Source of the DNA: Sphingomonas sp. Leaf9
GTDB lineage: Bacteria > Pseudomonadota > Alphaproteobacteria > Sphingomonadales > Sphingomonadaceae
Assembly (NCBI RefSeq): GCF_001421355.1
Contig: NZ_LMKC01000001.1
Coordinates: 124,001-188,000, forward strand
Direction: 5' to 3'
Length of the DNA stretch: 64,000 nucleotides
A model generated the notes under the pieces. That model was not told the origin of the DNA. It saw nothing but the letters and a program-made list of their open reading frames with translations, and made no database searches. Shown here one piece after another: positions 30,101 to 37,844 of this stretch; the first letter of the stretch is position 1, and every line of letters begins with the position of its first letter. The translations under genes were made by a program, and so were the position numbers.

Positions 30101-30723
30101 AAGCAGCACGGATTGGTCGCGACCAGCGGCAGGTCGCGTGCATAGGCGAGGTCGAGCAGATGCGGCTCGGCGCGCTGTTCGACACTCTCGCCCCGCCGCG
30201 CCAGTTCGACATAGAGCCGGTCGCCGAACAGCGCCTGCAACCGGTCGGCATAGGCCAGCGCCTCATCCTCGCGCCCGGCGGCGAACAACCGCGCCAGCGC
30301 ACCGTCGCCCGCGCCGGTCAGCGCGACCAGCCCGTCGCTACGCCCGATCAGCGCGTCGATCGGCACATGCGCGGGAATTTCCACCGGCCGGTCGAGATGC
30401 GCCATCGACACCAGCGCGCAGATATTGTCGTACCCGCGCGCGTCCTGCGCAAACAGCGGCAGCCAGTCGATGTCCGGCTCGACACCCTCGACCCCGCCCG
30501 GCCGCGCGACGGCCAGCAGCGTGCCGACCACCGGCTGCACACCCTGATCCTTGCACGCATCGGAAAACGCCATCGCGGCATACAGCCCGTTGCGATCCGA
30601 CAGCCCGGCGGCGGGAAAACCCAGTTTGCGCGCAGCCTTGGCGATCGCCTTCGGATCGATCGCGCCCTCCAGCATGGTGAAGGACGAAAAGATACGAAGC
30701 GGTACGAACCCGGAATGCGCCAT
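27136..30723 (-). CDS. dnaE: DNA polymerase III alpha subunit
   Basis: Replicative DNA polymerase (1195 aa). N-terminal PHP domain (VPLRIFSSFTMLEGAIDP onward), then the C-family polymerase core with the catalytic aspartates in VSMPDFDIDFCE and the third in LVKFDFLGLKTL. It continues with a helix-hairpin-helix region (VEERAAKGPYKSLDDFATRV) and an OB fold (VGATVAALVEDARW). The N-terminus MAHSGFVPLRIFSS fixes the start at 30723; the upstream open frame runs into the HdeD promoter region. It is divergent from the HdeD gene. Confidence 0.96.
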   Translation of the reverse strand: MAHSGFVPLRIFSSFTMLEGAIDPKAIAKAARKLGFPAAGLSDRNGLYAAMAFSDACKDQGVQPVVGTLLAVARPGGVEGVEPDIDWLPLFAQDARGYDNICALVSMAHLDRPVEIPAHVPIDALIGRSDGLVALTGAGDGALARLFAAGREDEALAYADRLQALFGDRLYVELARRGESVEQRAEPHLLDLAYARDLPLVATNPCCFAEADFHDAHDAMLCIASSSYVASEDRQRSSPEAWLKPAAVMQEMFADLPEALANTLVVAQRCAVAAPKRKPILPSLAGDREGEALKLRVDSRAGLVDRLRKIVALEEGMVTAEVAVEAPAPWEDAPTPAATGTIPELTEEELVARFPDYFARLDFELDVICQMGFPGYFLIVADFIKWAKDHDIPVGPGRGSGAGSAVAWALTITDLDPIKLGLLFERFLNPERVSMPDFDIDFCETRRGEVIRYVQQKYGRDQVAQIITFGKLKARAVLKDTGRVLQMSYGQVDRLAKLVPNHPTDPWTLDRAINGVSELHQQYEREADVRRLLDLAMKLEGLPRHSSTHAAGVVIGDRPLAQLVPLYRDPRSDMPVTQFDMKYVEGAGLVKFDFLGLKTLSVLKFAVELLARRGIVVDLDSLLWDDAATYELLKRGDTVGVFQLESEGMRRTLTAVRPTNFGDIIALVSLYRPGPMDNIPSFGARKAGREEIIYPHDLLEPILNETYGIFVYQEQVMQAAQILAGYSLGGADMLRRAMGKKVKAEMDAQRSIFVKGCAEVNGIKEAKANELFDLIDKFAGYGFNKSHAAAYALLAYQTAWLKAHHPHEFFAASMAFDYAQTDKLAIFVDDMKRLRIDCLPPCINASDATFGVEEADGNLAVRYALSALKGVGERAMELMVEERAAKGPYKSLDDFATRVDPKLLNKRQIETLAAAGAFECVVGDRAGVHALADTLMATAQRTEANRSSGQGGLFGEASGATEAAIRLPDVHWTLTEAIAAEKDAFGFYFSAHPLDRYAHLASAHGARKIADLADTPVPEGGRVGATVAALVEDARWRTSARGKRYMMATLSDATGQVPVTCFDEGAANDLEAAGKVGGCGLFTLELDRRAGDESARATVKSLKPFDVIARDVRLRLDLTIEDAAAYPALAGLVQHERGARGEIWVSVPAAHGIEARVCLGRDFRIDGELAERVGRLQGVASAAFDTVKAPLAAVG

Positions 30724-30771
30724 CCGCACGACGTAACCATCCAGGGCTGATTCGGCCAGTGGAGCAACGGC

Positions 30772-30796
30772 GGAACCACGACGAACCGCACCCGTT
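30772..30796 (+). promoter_or_regulatory. EcfG-type general stress promoter upstream of the HdeD gene
   Basis: GGAAC, 16 nt, CGTT: an exact match to the alphaproteobacterial EcfG (sigma-EcfG) consensus GGAAC-N16/17-CGTT. It ends 24 nt before the ATG at 30821, leaving a very short leader that still holds the ribosome site. Confidence 0.7.
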
Positions 30797-30820
30797 CCGG
30801 TGGCAAACAGGAGCATGACG

Positions 30821-31363
30821 ATGACCGATTTCGCCCGCAACGTCCGTACCGGCGGCCCCGGATGGGGCTGGAGCCTCGCCTACGGTATCGTGTCGGTGCT
30901 GATCGGCCTCCTCGCCTTCGCCGCGCCCTTCCCCGCGACGCTGGCGGCGACGATGATCGTCGGCTTCTTCTTTCTGGTGGGCGGCATCGCGTCGCTGATC
31001 GCCGCGTTTAGGGGGCGTAACGGCCGGGGCTATGCCGCGCTGTTCGGGCTGCTGTCGGTGATTGCCGGCGGCTACATGCTGCTGATGCCGGTCGGCGGAG
31101 CGCTGTCGCTGACGCTGCTGATGATCGTCTGGCTCGCGGCCCGCGGGATCATGGAGCTGATCGTCGGCGCGCGGTTTCGGCGGTTGCGCGTGCCGATGCT
31201 GCTGCTCGGCGCGCTGAATGTCGTGCTGGCGATCCTGCTCTACACGACGGTGCCGTGGTCCGCGCTGACGCTGCCGGGCTACATCCTCGGCGCGAGCTTC
31301 CTGTTCGGCGGGATCGTCGCGATCATCGGCGCGCTGTCGGATCGACGGGAGCACGCAGCGTAA
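30821..31363 (+). CDS. HdeD family (DUF308) membrane protein
   Basis: Integral membrane protein (180 aa) with six predicted helices, e.g. LAYGIVSVLIGLLAFAAPF and LAATMIVGFFFLVGGIASLI. It belongs to the HdeD/DUF308 family, implicated in acid resistance in enterics; function elsewhere is unclear. ATG at 30821 is preferred to 30815 because ACAGGAG lies 7 nt before it but only 1 nt before the first. The exact EcfG promoter just upstream indicates induction in the general stress response. Confidence 0.88.
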   Translation: MTDFARNVRTGGPGWGWSLAYGIVSVLIGLLAFAAPFPATLAATMIVGFFFLVGGIASLIAAFRGRNGRGYAALFGLLSVIAGGYMLLMPVGGALSLTLLMIVWLAARGIMELIVGARFRRLRVPMLLLGALNVVLAILLYTTVPWSALTLPGYILGASFLFGGIVAIIGALSDRREHAA

Positions 31364-31380
31364 GCCGTTCCGAGAGGAAA

Positions 31381-31465
31381 CGTACCCCCGCGCAGGCGGG
31401 GGTCCAGAGCCAAACAAGAAACGACAGCGAGTGGAACCCTGGGCTCCCGCCTGCGCGGGAGCACG
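31381..31465. repeat. Inverted pair of REP-like palindromes
   Basis: Copy 1 at 31381-31407 (CGTACCCCCGCGCAGGCGGG) and copy 2 at 31438-31465 (core CTCCCGCCTGCGCGGGAG) are inverted about 30 bp apart. They lie between the convergent HdeD and glutathione peroxidase genes, the same arrangement as at 18.6 and 43.9 kb. Confidence 0.8.
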
Positions 31466-31477
31466 GCCACGGCGGCA

Positions 31478-31957
31478 CTATCCCAACGCCGCGGCAACTG
31501 CCCCTTCCAGCTCCTCCGGCTTGGTCGTCGGCGCGAACCGCGTGACCCGCTCGTCGCGCCCGACCAGGAACTTGGTGAAGTTCCACTTCACCGCCTCGCT
31601 GCCCAACACACCGGGCGCTGCTTTCTTGAGCGCGCGGAACAGCGGCGCGGCATCGGTGCCGTTCACGTCCACTTTGCCGAACACCGGAAAGCTGACGTCA
31701 TAGGTCAGCGAACAGAATTGCGCGATTTCCGCGGCGTCGCCCGGTTCCTGCCCGCCAAACTGGTTGCAGGGAAATCCCAGCACGGCGAAGCCCTGCGGCC
31801 CGAACCGGCGATGCAGCGCCTCAAGCCCCGCATATTGCGGCGTGAACCCGCATTTCGACGCGACGTTGACGATCAGCAGCACCTGCCCGCGATAATCCGC
31901 CAGCGTCGTCTCCGCGCCATCGGCGGTTCGCACCGGAAGGTCGTACAGGTCGCTCAC
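31478..31957 (-). CDS. Glutathione peroxidase (thioredoxin-type GPx)
   Basis: Thiol peroxidase (159 aa) reducing hydrogen peroxide and organic hydroperoxides. The peroxidatic Cys36 is in [24 protein letters not shown] and [10 protein letters not shown] give the Gln, Trp and Asn of the catalytic tetrad. Cys rather than selenocysteine is used. The start codon is GTG at 31957, overlapping the lolD stop as GTGA, so it is co-translated with lolD. No signal peptide, so cytoplasmic. Confidence 0.93.
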   Translation of the reverse strand: MSDLYDLPVRTADGAETTLADYRGQVLLIVNVASKCGFTPQYAGLEALHRRFGPQGFAVLGFPCNQFGGQEPGDAAEIAQFCSLTYDVSFPVFGKVDVNGTDAAPLFRALKKAAPGVLGSEAVKWNFTKFLVGRDERVTRFAPTTKPEELEGAVAAALG

Positions 31958-32628
31958 CGCAACACCCCATCATGCAGCCGCACCACCCGGTCCATCCGGC
32001 TGGCCAGTCGTTCGTTGTGCGTCGCGACCAGTGCCGACGAACCCTGCCCGCGCACCAGCCGCAGGAACTCGGCGAACACCACGTCGGCGGTTGCCTCGTC
32101 CAGATTGCCGGTTGGCTCGTCGGCCAGCACCAGCGCGGGCCGGTTCGACAGCGCCCGCGCCACCGCGACGCGCTGCTGCTCGCCGCCCGACAGCTGGCTC
32201 GGCCGATGGTGCAGCCGCTTGGACAGGCCCAATGCGCTCAGCAACTCGGTCGCCCGCGCATCCGCCACGTCGCGTTCGGCACCACGCACCAGCTGCGGCA
32301 GCACGACATTCTCGACCGCGTTGAAATCGGGCAGCAGGTGGTGGAACTGATAGATGAAGCCCATCCGGTCGCGTCGCACCTCGGTCCGGCGGTTCGCGCC
32401 GGCCTTGGCCAATTGTTCGCCGCACACCAGGATTTCGCCCTCGAATCCGCCTTCCAGCAGGCCGACCGCCTGCAACAGCGTCGACTTGCCCGACCCCGAT
32501 GGCCCCAGCAACGCGACGATCTCGCCCGGCGCGACGGCCAGCTCGACCCCGCGCAGCACGTCGATCGTCGCTGACCCTTGCGTGAAGCTGCGCCGCAGAT
32601 TGCGGGTTTCCAGAACCGGCTCAGTCAT
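31954..32628 (-). CDS. lolD: Lipoprotein-releasing system ATPase LolD
   Basis: ABC ATPase (224 aa) that powers release of outer-membrane lipoproteins from the inner membrane. Walker [13 protein letters not shown]-loop and LolD-type [16 protein letters not shown], signature [15 protein letters not shown], Walker [16 protein letters not shown] at 32628 overlaps the end of the permease gene by 8 bp. The gene order permease - ATPase is the usual lol arrangement. Confidence 0.95.
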   Translation of the reverse strand: MTEPVLETRNLRRSFTQGSATIDVLRGVELAVAPGEIVALLGPSGSGKSTLLQAVGLLEGGFEGEILVCGEQLAKAGANRRTEVRRDRMGFIYQFHHLLPDFNAVENVVLPQLVRGAERDVADARATELLSALGLSKRLHHRPSQLSGGEQQRVAVARALSNRPALVLADEPTGNLDEATADVVFAEFLRLVRGQGSSALVATHNERLASRMDRVVRLHDGVLR

Positions 32629-33871
32629 AACGCAGCACCTGCACGGGGTCGGTATTGGCCGCCTTGAACGCCGGATACAGCGTGGCGAGGAACGAGAAGA
32701 GCAGCGCAACCACCGCGATGACGATGATCTCGACCGGATCGGGCTTCGACGGGAGTTCGGTCAGATAGCGCATCGTCGGGTCCCAGATATCGATACCCGT
32801 CACCGCACCGACCGCCCCCAGGATCTGCTGCCGGAACGCCAGGAACACGAAGCCAAGGATCAGCCCCGCCCCCACGCCCAGCGCACCGATCGTCGTGCCG
32901 ACCGTCATGAAGATGCGCAGCAGCCCGCCGCGCGTCGCCCCCATGGTCCTGAGGATCGCGATGTCGCGTGTCTTCGCGCGGACCAGCATGATGAGCGACG
33001 ACAGGATGTTGAACACCGCGATCAGGATCAGGATCGACAACACGGTAAAGGTCACGATCCGGTCAACCGCCAGCGCCTGGAACAGCTCGCCGTTCAGCTG
33101 CCGCCAGTCGACGATCTGCGCGCTGGCGACATATTTGCGGGCCAGCGGCGCGACGATCTGCCCCACCTTGTCGGGATCGGTCGTCTCCAGCTCGATCGAC
33201 CCGACCGTATCGCCGCTCAGCAGCAGCGTCTGCGCATCCTCGATCGGCATGATGACATACGCCTTGTCGAGGTCGTAGACCCCGACCTCGATGATCGCGG
33301 CGATGCGGTACGGCACCTGGCGGATCATCGTGCCAAACGGCGTCGTCGGCCCCTGCGGGCTGATGATCGTGATCTCGCTGCCGATAGTGACGCCCAGCGC
33401 CTGTGCCAGACGGCTGCCGATCACGACATTGCCGCTGCCCGGCGTGATCGAGCGGAGCGCACCCAGCTTCACATTGTCGCGGATCGTCGGATTGTCGCGA
33501 ATATCCTCGATCCGCATGCCGCGCATCAGGATGAATTCGGATCGGCCGTTATAGGTCGCGAACAGCGGCTGTTCGATCAGCGGTGTCGCGCTGGTAACCC
33601 CCGGCGTCCGCTTGGCCTCGGCGGCGATGTTGCGCCAGTCGGGCAGTTGGTTGTTGTACCCCTGGATCAGCGCATGGCCGTTCAGCCCGACGATCTTGTC
33701 GAACAGCTCGGCGCGAAAGCCGTTCATCACGCTCATGACGATGACGAGCGCCGCGACGCCCAGCATGACCGCGACGAGGCTGATCGATGCGACCAGTGCG
33801 ATGAACGCCTCCCCCCGGCCGGGGAGCAGGTAGCGGCGGGCGATCATCCGCTCGTAACGCGATAACAGCAT
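32621..33871 (-). CDS. lolF: Lipoprotein-releasing permease LolC/E type (LolF)
   Basis: Inner-membrane permease (416 aa) of the lipoprotein exporter: one N-terminal helix ([29 protein letters not shown] region), a large periplasmic domain, and three C-terminal helices. [18 protein letters not shown] is the family signature. Only one permease gene is present beside lolD, as in alphaproteobacteria, where a single LolF replaces LolC plus LolE. The start at 33871 ([18 protein letters not shown]) matches the family. A long gene-free region separates it from hsp20. Confidence 0.92.
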   Translation of the reverse strand: MLLSRYERMIARRYLLPGRGEAFIALVASISLVAVMLGVAALVIVMSVMNGFRAELFDKIVGLNGHALIQGYNNQLPDWRNIAAEAKRTPGVTSATPLIEQPLFATYNGRSEFILMRGMRIEDIRDNPTIRDNVKLGALRSITPGSGNVVIGSRLAQALGVTIGSEITIISPQGPTTPFGTMIRQVPYRIAAIIEVGVYDLDKAYVIMPIEDAQTLLLSGDTVGSIELETTDPDKVGQIVAPLARKYVASAQIVDWRQLNGELFQALAVDRIVTFTVLSILILIAVFNILSSLIMLVRAKTRDIAILRTMGATRGGLLRIFMTVGTTIGALGVGAGLILGFVFLAFRQQILGAVGAVTGIDIWDPTMRYLTELPSKPDPVEIIVIAVVALLFSFLATLYPAFKAANTDPVQVLRYD

Positions 33872-34372
33872 AGGGGCGGTCGATATCCTGACAGGCAAGC
33901 CGAAGTTGGCGCTGTAGGTAGGCGATGCCGCGTCCGCAATCCATGCTGTTGCGGAATCGACACATGGTTAGCAAAACCGTAGCAAACATGCCGCTCCCCC
34001 GGTGACAGGCGGGCACAGGCATCCTACGACGGCCCCACGAAGCGCAGGCAACACAGGCCACGGTTCGGGGAGGCCAACCGGCTCCGCCCTGGAAGGGGGG
34101 AAGGGGCGTAGAAGCGGTGGCAACCAAGGGGGCTGACGAGCGATCGTCACGCAGGCGGCCGGGCTGGTAACAGTCCGGCCGTTTGCCGTTTCAGGGCCTG
34201 CGCGCACACATCGCGGCACCCGCAACCTTCCGCTCCCCGCGCCTCCTCCTCCACCAACCTCCGATATCCCCGTCCGCGCCAACGTCGGCGCCCGGCGCAA
34301 CCTTCCGCGACCCGCTTTCCCCTCCCCGATCGGTCGCCCGGATATGCCGGATCGCGCAACCTTCGACAACCT
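33872..34372. other. Gene-free region upstream of hsp20
   Basis: About 500 bp without a convincing gene in either direction. CGGCCGG and CCGGCCG form a 7-bp stem at about 34156-34181 with a poor T run. The decamer CGCAACCTTC occurs three times (34221, 34296, 34355) in the same orientation at uneven spacing. It also holds the lolF promoter. A non-annotated small RNA cannot be ruled out. Confidence 0.45.
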
Positions 34373-34400
34373 CTTGAAAGCCTCGATTGTCGAACCATAT
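34373..34400 (+). promoter_or_regulatory. RpoH (sigma-32) promoter of hsp20
   Basis: CTTGAAA (34373-34379) and CCATAT (34395-34400), with 18 nt between CTTG and CCATAT. This fits the alphaproteobacterial RpoH pattern of CTTG followed by a C-rich TAT element. The next gene downstream is hsp20, a classical RpoH target; rpoH itself is in the window. Confidence 0.65.
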
Positions 34401-34489
34401 CGGTTCGTGAACGGTGCCTGCGGGGCCGCTCACGAACCGGCATCGCCTATCCGGATGCCGCCTTCGATCAACTCGCTTCGACATGGAGG
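34401..34489 (+). promoter_or_regulatory. Structured hsp20 5' leader: inverted repeat and Shine-Dalgarno-masking hairpin
   Basis: CGGTTCGTGA (34401-34410) and TCACGAACCG (34430-34439) are a perfect 10-bp inverted repeat at the expected transcription start. Closer to the gene, CCTTC (34461-34465) can pair with the GGAGG Shine-Dalgarno (34485-34489), and TCGA at 34464 with TCGA at 34478. This would hide the ribosome site in a weak hairpin, as in RNA thermometers. Folding is inferred by eye only. Confidence 0.4.
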
Positions 34490-34496
34490 ATTTGAC

Positions 34497-34985
34497 ATGC
34501 GTACGTTCGATTTCACCCCCTATCGCCGCTCGACCATCGGTTTCGACCGCTTGTTCGACCTGCTCGAAAACAATGCCCGCACCAGCGCGGGCGAGAATTA
34601 TCCGCCCTTCAATCTCGAACGCGTCGCCGAGGATCGCTACCGCATCACACTGGCGGTCGCCGGCTTCAAGCAGGATGAGGTGGAGATCACCGCCCAGCAG
34701 AACCTGCTCGTCGTCTCGGGCAAGAAGGCGGATCAGACCGATGCGCAGAAGAGCGCGGTCCTGCATCTGGGCATCGCCAATCGCAGCTTCGAACGCCGGT
34801 TCGAACTGGCCGATTTCATCGTCGTGGAAAGCGCCGACCTGTCCGATGGCCTGCTGACCATCGAACTGCGTCGCGAAGTACCCGACGCGATGAAGCCGCG
34901 CCGCGTGGCGATCGGCGCATCGGCCACCCAGCCGGTGATCGCCAACGATGCCGCGAAGGGCGACGATTCGGCAAACGCCGCCTAA
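34497..34985 (+). CDS. Small heat-shock protein, Hsp20/IbpA family
   Basis: ATP-independent holdase chaperone (162 aa). The alpha-crystallin domain spans about residues 38-130 with YPPFNLERVAEDRYRITLAVAGF and LVVSGKKAD; RSFERRFELADFIVV and LTIELRREVP complete it. The N-terminus MRTFDFTPYRRSTIGFDRLF is typical of IbpA/HspD-like proteins. ATG at 34497 follows GGAGG by 7 nt. The C-terminal tail beyond the domain is Ala-rich and lacks a clear IxI motif. It is preceded by an RpoH promoter and a foldable leader. Confidence 0.95.
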   Translation: MRTFDFTPYRRSTIGFDRLFDLLENNARTSAGENYPPFNLERVAEDRYRITLAVAGFKQDEVEITAQQNLLVVSGKKADQTDAQKSAVLHLGIANRSFERRFELADFIVVESADLSDGLLTIELRREVPDAMKPRRVAIGASATQPVIANDAAKGDDSANAA

Positions 34986-35006
34986 GCGACCCTTCCTGAC
35001 GCAGGC

Positions 35007-35037
35007 GGGCGCCCGGACCTATCTGGTTCGGGCGCCC
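35007..35037 (+). terminator. Hairpin terminator after hsp20
   Basis: GGGCGCCCG and CGGGCGCCC form a perfect 9-bp stem with a 13-nt loop 22 bp after the hsp20 stop; only a few T residues follow. Confidence 0.6.
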
Positions 35038-35070
35038 GTCATGATTCTAACGCCGTTGCCACAACCCGAC

Positions 35071-35162
35071 CGTCACCCCGGACTTGATCCGGGGTCCCGC
35101 TTCTTGCCGGTTACGTGACGTTCGAAAAAGAAGCGGGACCCCGGGTCAAGCCCGGGGTGACG
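35071..35162. repeat. Second-family inverted repeat pair (CACCCCGGACTTGATCCGGGG type)
   Basis: The arm at 35071-35105 and the arm at 35128-35162 are near-perfect reverse complements of about 35 bp, separated by about 22 bp, and each arm is itself palindromic (CCCCGG ... CCGGGG). The sequence is unrelated to the CGCGCAGGCG family. It lies between convergent hsp20 and pyrG, and could fold into a very stable cruciform or RNA hairpin. Confidence 0.8.
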
Positions 35163-35187
35163 TTACGGTTGGGACTATGGGTTCGCC

Positions 35188-36837
35188 TCAAACCAACCGG
35201 GACTGCTTCACCGCCGCGCCGATAAAGCTCGCGAACAGCGGATGCGGGTCGAACGGCTTGGACTTCAGTTCCGGATGGAACTGCACGCCAACGAACCACG
35301 GATGATCGGGCCGCTCGACGATTTCCGGCAGCATCCCGTCGGGCGACATGCCCGAGAATACCAGCCCGCCCGATTCGAGCATCTCGCGATAGGCGGTGTT
35401 CACTTCATAGCGATGGCGATGCCGCTCGCTGATCGTGGTTCCGCCATAGATCGACGCGACGACCGAATTGCCCGCCAGCGACGCTTCATAGGCGCCCAGC
35501 CGCATCGTACCGCCCAGATCGCCATCCGATTCGCGCTTCTGGATGCCTTCGGGCGACATCCATTCGGTAATCATGCCGACCACCGGCTGCTCGGTCGGCC
35601 CGAACTCGGTCGACGACGCATTGGCGATCCCACCGGTCGAGCGCGCGCCCTCGATGCAGGCCATCTGCATGCCAAAGCAGATGCCGAAATACGGCACCTT
35701 GCGTTCCCGTGCGAAACGCACGCTGGCGATCTTGCCCTCGGCACCGCGTTCGCCGAACGCACCGGGAACCAGGATCGCGTGGCACGGCTCCAGCTCGGCG
35801 GCGACCATGTCGTGATCGCCTTCGAACAATTCGGCGTCGATCCAGCGGATCTTGACCTTCACCCGGTTCGCGATACCGCCATGGACCAGCGCCTCGTTCA
35901 GCGACTTGTACGCATCCTGCAGCCCGACATATTTACCGACCACGCCGATCGTGACTTCGCCTTCGGGGTTCTGGAGGCGATCCATGATGTCGCTCCAACG
36001 CGACAGGTCGGGGGCATCGCCGGGCTCGATCCCGAACGCGCGCAGCACTTCGGCGTCCAGCCCCTCGGCATGATATTGCTCGGGCACCGCATAGATGCTG
36101 GACGCGTCGAGCGCGGGAATGACCGCGCCGGCCGGCACGTTGCAGAACAACGCGATCTTCGCGCGCTCGCTCGCCGGCAACGGCTTTTCGCAGCGGCAGA
36201 CCAGCACGTCGGGCTGCACGCCCAGCGCCGCCAGTTCGCGCACCGAATGCTGCGTCGGCTTGGTCTTCAACTCGCCGGCCGCCGCAATATACGGCACCAG
36301 CGTGACGTGGATGCTGATAGAGCGACCGCGGCCCAGTTCGTTCTTGAGCTGGCGAATTGCCTCGATGAACGGCAGCGATTCGATGTCGCCGACCGTACCG
36401 CCGATCTCGCACAGCACGAAGTCGAGGTCCTGCCCGTCGTCGTCGACGGTATCGGCCTGCGCGAATGCCTTGATCGCGTCGGTGACGTGCGGGACGACCT
36501 GCACCGTCGCGCCCAGATAATCGCCGCGCCGTTCGCGCTGGATGATCGTCTGATAGATGCGACCCGAGGTCACATTGTCCGACTGATGCGCCGCGACGCC
36601 GGTGAAGCGTTCGTAGTGGCCAAGGTCGAGGTCGGTTTCCGCCCCGTCGTCGGTCACATAGACTTCGCCGTGCTGATAGGGCGACATCGTGCCCGGATCG
36701 ACGTTGAGATAGGGGTCAAACTTGCGAATGCGGACCTTGTAGCCGCGCGCCTGCAAGAGAGCTGCGAGAGAGGCCGCCATGAGGCCCTTGCCGAGCGACG
36801 AAACCACGCCGCCGGTGATGAAGATATACCGCGCCAT
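35188..36837 (-). CDS. pyrG: CTP synthase
   Basis: Converts UTP to CTP with ATP and glutamine (549 aa). The N-terminal synthetase domain begins [18 protein letters not shown] and has [18 protein letters not shown]. The C-terminal class I glutamine amidotransferase has the nucleophile Cys in GICFGMQMA and the His/Glu near HRHRYEVN and [11 protein letters not shown]. The ATG at 36837 gives the canonical start. secG lies upstream on the same strand after about 95 bp, a common arrangement in alphaproteobacteria. Confidence 0.97.
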   Translation of the reverse strand: MARYIFITGGVVSSLGKGLMAASLAALLQARGYKVRIRKFDPYLNVDPGTMSPYQHGEVYVTDDGAETDLDLGHYERFTGVAAHQSDNVTSGRIYQTIIQRERRGDYLGATVQVVPHVTDAIKAFAQADTVDDDGQDLDFVLCEIGGTVGDIESLPFIEAIRQLKNELGRGRSISIHVTLVPYIAAAGELKTKPTQHSVRELAALGVQPDVLVCRCEKPLPASERAKIALFCNVPAGAVIPALDASSIYAVPEQYHAEGLDAEVLRAFGIEPGDAPDLSRWSDIMDRLQNPEGEVTIGVVGKYVGLQDAYKSLNEALVHGGIANRVKVKIRWIDAELFEGDHDMVAAELEPCHAILVPGAFGERGAEGKIASVRFARERKVPYFGICFGMQMACIEGARSTGGIANASSTEFGPTEQPVVGMITEWMSPEGIQKRESDGDLGGTMRLGAYEASLAGNSVVASIYGGTTISERHRHRYEVNTAYREMLESGGLVFSGMSPDGMLPEIVERPDHPWFVGVQFHPELKSKPFDPHPLFASFIGAAVKQSRLV

Positions 36838-36932
36838 GGGAAGCATCGCCTAGCGTCGAACGCCATCGCCGCCAAGCGCAGGATTGCCCTGCGCCCGCGA
36901 AATACGACGGACTGGTGGATGAAAAGGGGTGT

Positions 36933-37292
36933 TTAGCGGGCCAGCGGGACCGCGCCGTTGTCGGCGGGGGCCGGGTTGCCGCCCGGCTGGGCCGCCGGAT
37001 TTGCCGGCGCACCCGCTGCCGGAGCCGGAGTCGTCGGCCGTGCCAGCGACGTATCGATCGACGCCCCGCCCCGATTCGCGGCGATGACCGCCAGCGCGAT
37101 GCTCATCGCGATGAAAAGCCCCGCCAGGATCGCAGTCGCCCGCGTCAGGAAATCGGCCGCCCCACGCGCCGACATCAGGCCCGACGGGCTACCACCGGTG
37201 GTCAGCCCGCCGCCTTCCGACTTCTGCATGAGGATCACCGTCACGAGCAGCGCGGCGATGATCGCATGAACGACGAGCAGGAAGGTGAACAT
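36933..37292 (-). CDS. secG: Preprotein translocase subunit SecG
   Basis: Small SecYEG component (119 aa) with two membrane helices: FTFLLVVHAIIAALLVTVILMQ and ATAILAGLFIAMSIALAVIAA. The conserved LMQKSEGGGL and GLMSARGAADFLTR lie between them. The C-terminal 45 residues are an Ala/Pro/Gly-rich tail, longer than the E. coli protein's end but usual for sphingomonads. ATG at 37292. Confidence 0.93.
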   Translation of the reverse strand: MFTFLLVVHAIIAALLVTVILMQKSEGGGLTTGGSPSGLMSARGAADFLTRATAILAGLFIAMSIALAVIAANRGGASIDTSLARPTTPAPAAGAPANPAAQPGGNPAPADNGAVPLAR

Positions 37293-37487
37293 GGTCGAGG
37301 AACATTTCCGAAAGAAAGGAGTGCGGGTGTCGAAGCGCGCCACATAGGCGAGGGAACGCCCGCGATCAATGGAGCGCCAACGGTCCATCCGTAACATTAT
37401 CGTATCGACCGGGAAACCAAGCGCGCGATTGCGACGTTCATCTTTCGACCCCGCCCTACGGCCTTGTACTGACGTTAGGTTCCAGCG

Positions 37488-37844
37488 ATGTTCCCCACGA
37501 TCCCCCTCAAGAAATGGATGGACGGCCTGGTCGATTATGTCCGCTCGGGAGAGCCGGACCTGACCAACCGCCAGATGGCGCTGATGATGATCGTCTATCT
37601 GCAACCCGGCCCCCATACCGTCCGCGGCCTGGCCCGTGCGCTGAACGTGTCGAAGCCGGTCGTAACGCGCGCCTTGAACAGATTGGGCACGCTCGGCTAT
37701 CTCCGCCGCCAACGCGACGATGCCGACAAACGGAATATCTTCGTTGCGCAGACCAGCGAAGGGGCAAATTTTCTTGCAGAGTTCGGGCAGTTCATGGGCG
37801 GCGACGGCGTCGGCGACTATCACCGGCGACACGCCAGCGCGTAA
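37488..37844 (+). CDS. MarR-family winged-helix regulator
   Basis: A 118-residue DNA-binding protein, smaller than typical MarR proteins. The winged HTH spans TVRGLARALNVSKPVVTRALNRLGTLGYLRRQRDDADKRN (about residues 45-85), with the wing arginines present. The dimerisation helices at both ends are short. It overlaps the downstream NlpC/P60-like frame, so the two are probably translated from one message. A weak EcfG-like pattern with one mismatch (GAAAC-N17-CGTT, 37413-37438) lies 50 nt upstream. Target genes unknown. Confidence 0.85.
   Translation: MFPTIPLKKWMDGLVDYVRSGEPDLTNRQMALMMIVYLQPGPHTVRGLARALNVSKPVVTRALNRLGTLGYLRRQRDDADKRNIFVAQTSEGANFLAEFGQFMGGDGVGDYHRRHASA

Noticed and set aside
34401..34439. 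CIRCE (HrcA) element at hsp20
   Set aside because: The inverted repeat CGGTTCGTGA does not match TTAGCACTC-N9-GAGTGCTAA.
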